A stretch of DNA of 64,000 nucleotides from JAEUSG01 sp964590225 (GTDB lineage Bacteria; Fibrobacterota; OXYB2-FULL-49-7; JAEUSG01). A model generated the notes under the pieces. The model saw nothing but the letters and a program-made list of their open reading frames with translations, had not been told where the DNA came from and did no database searches. The DNA lies in NCBI GenBank assembly GCA_964590225.1, contig CAZPWS010000011.1, forward strand, positions 1-64,000. Reading direction: 5' to 3'. The number at the start of each line of letters is the position of its first letter. Position 1 is the first letter of the stretch. The translations under genes were made by a program, and so were the position numbers. Positions 62,912-64,000 of the stretch are shown one piece after another.

Positions 62912-64000
62912 ATGCTTCCATTTCCCCCAATATCCTTCGCATATGTAGAAACTCACTTTAGAAAACGCCCCCTCCCCTCTTTCCTGTACAGAAAAGAGCC
63001 AGAAATCCTCTTTGATACCCCTTCCCGACTTGAACCAGGCAAAAAACTTCCGGCCATGCTACTAATAAAAGACGCTAATCTCTTCCCTATTGAATTAATA
63101 AATATTACAGCAGCAATAGGACTAATAGAACAACACCGAATATTTTTTAAGGAGTTTGTGCCGGAGCAAAAAAAAATCAACTCCAAAATTTACTTCCAGA
63201 CAATGGAAATTCCGCTGCCCGTTGATTACTCTGGCCAGCTACATATAAATTTCAAGCTCGATTACCGGATAGGAAATTCTTTGCGATTTGTTTTGAATGA
63301 TAATATTCCCAGCTTACTCCATGCACCATGCTCGCTTTTTATTGCAAACACCCCCCTTCCCGTGCCTTATGGCTGGATTACCGGCGATATGCACACACAT
63401 TCGATATTTACAAATGACGAAGTTGAATATGGTGCGCCAATTGAAGTGATGCCCATGATGGCAAAAGCGATGGGTTTTTCTTTTGCTGCTTTACTCGACC
63501 ACAGTTACGATCTTGACAATAAAAACCCATTTTCTGAAAAAGATTCTTTTTATTTACAAAAGCAATTCGCAAATAAACTTTCGGACGACACTTTCGCTCT
63601 TTTTTCGGGCGAAGAGGTAAGTCTTATTAACTCAAAAGGCAAGACAGTTCACGCAGGTGTTATAGAACCGTACTCATTGATAAATGGTTATAGAGACTCA
63701 GGGCGTACTTTTTCTACAAAAAATGATGCAAGAATAGATGATCTTTCGCAAAAGAGCCAAGGTAAAATCATTTTTGCCACCCATCCTTGCCATTCTCCAG
63801 GTCTTTTTGAACGGATTCTCTTGAACCGTGGTTCATGGAGCAGAAGTGATATCGATAATGTCAGTCACATTCAATTTATGAATGGAGCAATTGATACCTC
63901 CTTTTTTAAAGGTCGAGTGCTTTGGATAAAATCTCTTTTGAGAGGTAAAAAACTGTTTGCCGTCGCGGGAAGCGACGCGCATGGCGACTTTTCACAAACC
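62912..64000 (+). CDS. PHP-domain metal-dependent hydrolase (cut by the window edge)
   Basis: The frame from ATG 62912 stays open for 363 codons to the end of the window. The first 150 residues are a beta-rich lead without known motifs. From about 155 the PHP signatures appear: ITGDMHTHSIFTND (HxH metal ligands), AALLDHSYD, GEEVS, THPCHSPG and GSDAHGDF near the edge. Such proteins are trinuclear-metal phosphoesterases or related hydrolases. No clear Shine-Dalgarno precedes the ATG, so the true start may differ. The C-terminus lies outside the window. Confidence 0.83.
   Translation, partial: MLPFPPISFAYVETHFRKRPLPSFLYRKEPEILFDTPSRLEPGKKLPAMLLIKDANLFPIELINITAAIGLIEQHRIFFKEFVPEQKKINSKIYFQTMEIPLPVDYSGQLHINFKLDYRIGNSLRFVLNDNIPSLLHAPCSLFIANTPLPVPYGWITGDMHTHSIFTNDEVEYGAPIEVMPMMAKAMGFSFAALLDHSYDLDNKNPFSEKDSFYLQKQFANKLSDDTFALFSGEEVSLINSKGKTVHAGVIEPYSLINGYRDSGRTFSTKNDARIDDLSQKSQGKIIFATHPCHSPGLFERILLNRGSWSRSDIDNVSHIQFMNGAIDTSFFKGRVLWIKSLLRGKKLFAVAGSDAHGDFSQT

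Noticed and set aside
1..64000. CRISPR arrays, insertion sequences, prophage or integrase genes, rRNA
   Set aside because: I looked for regularly spaced direct repeats, transposase motifs, integrases and rRNA segments on both strands and saw none.

Overview
This window looks like a contiguous piece of chromosome from a diderm, motile bacterium with roughly 40% GC. Several traits point to the FCB group, perhaps near Fibrobacterota, but this is an inference from gene content and no ribosomal RNA is present to settle it. The traits are outer-membrane PorV-like barrel domains, a secreted propeller protein with a type IX-like C-terminal tail, LL-diaminopimelate aminotransferase, a UbiA enzyme of the archaeal-lipid (DGGGP synthase) type, GlnRS alongside GluRS, and a YjfB-type motility protein. 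Coding density is very high. The longest stretch without a gene is about 160 bases. No insertion sequence, prophage, CRISPR array or obvious island is visible.

Layout. Positions 1-6245 (minus strand) carry two secreted beta-propeller proteins followed upstream by an AlgJ-like/MBOAT acetyltransferase pair and a small secreted protein, which is a candidate surface-polysaccharide O-acylation locus. Positions 6340-15078 (minus) hold a TPR-methyltransferase, a GNAT enzyme, a carboxynorspermidine-synthase-like dehydrogenase, a GH94 phosphorylase, an inositol-phosphatase-family enzyme, a STAS-DUF2225 protein and ThiL. A small YjfB-like motility gene (15149-15316, plus) with a sigma-28-like promoter is wedged against sppA. 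That sppA encodes an unusual SppA peptidase with an N-terminal barrel-like domain. Positions 17753-21388 (plus) encode PtsN-like IIA, GltX and GlnS. A tRNA-Leu and a LarA-like gene follow on the minus strand. Then come a nearly leaderless STAS gene and a 978-residue barrel/TPR/nucleotidase-like/propeller protein.

Positions 26253-32175 (minus) form a metabolic and RNA-modification block: RluA-type synthase, AroD, MetW, MetX, SpoU methyltransferase and beta-glucuronidase. A tRNA-Ala with its own terminator precedes a PAS-GGDEF-HD-GYP protein, a lipoprotein, a beta-helix protein, DapL, a 73-residue histidine-kinase-dimerisation-like protein and ArgF. After a convergent GH29 fucosidase comes a tight three-gene unit (39816-44426): a nucleotide-translocase-like membrane protein with HEAT repeats, a cyclic-nucleotide-binding protein and a solute-binding lipoprotein. 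I regard this triad as the best candidate for an undescribed system.

Positions 44445-62836 (minus) are an extended version of the classic rimP-nusA-infB-rbfA-truB-ribF-rpsO-pnp cluster. It is flanked upstream by truA, rlmN, a beta-helix protein and a CRP-like protein, and downstream by an M16 peptidase, a TPR protein, LspA, RluD and the UbiA enzyme. A strong intrinsic terminator lies immediately before rimP. The window ends inside a PHP-domain protein gene on the plus strand.
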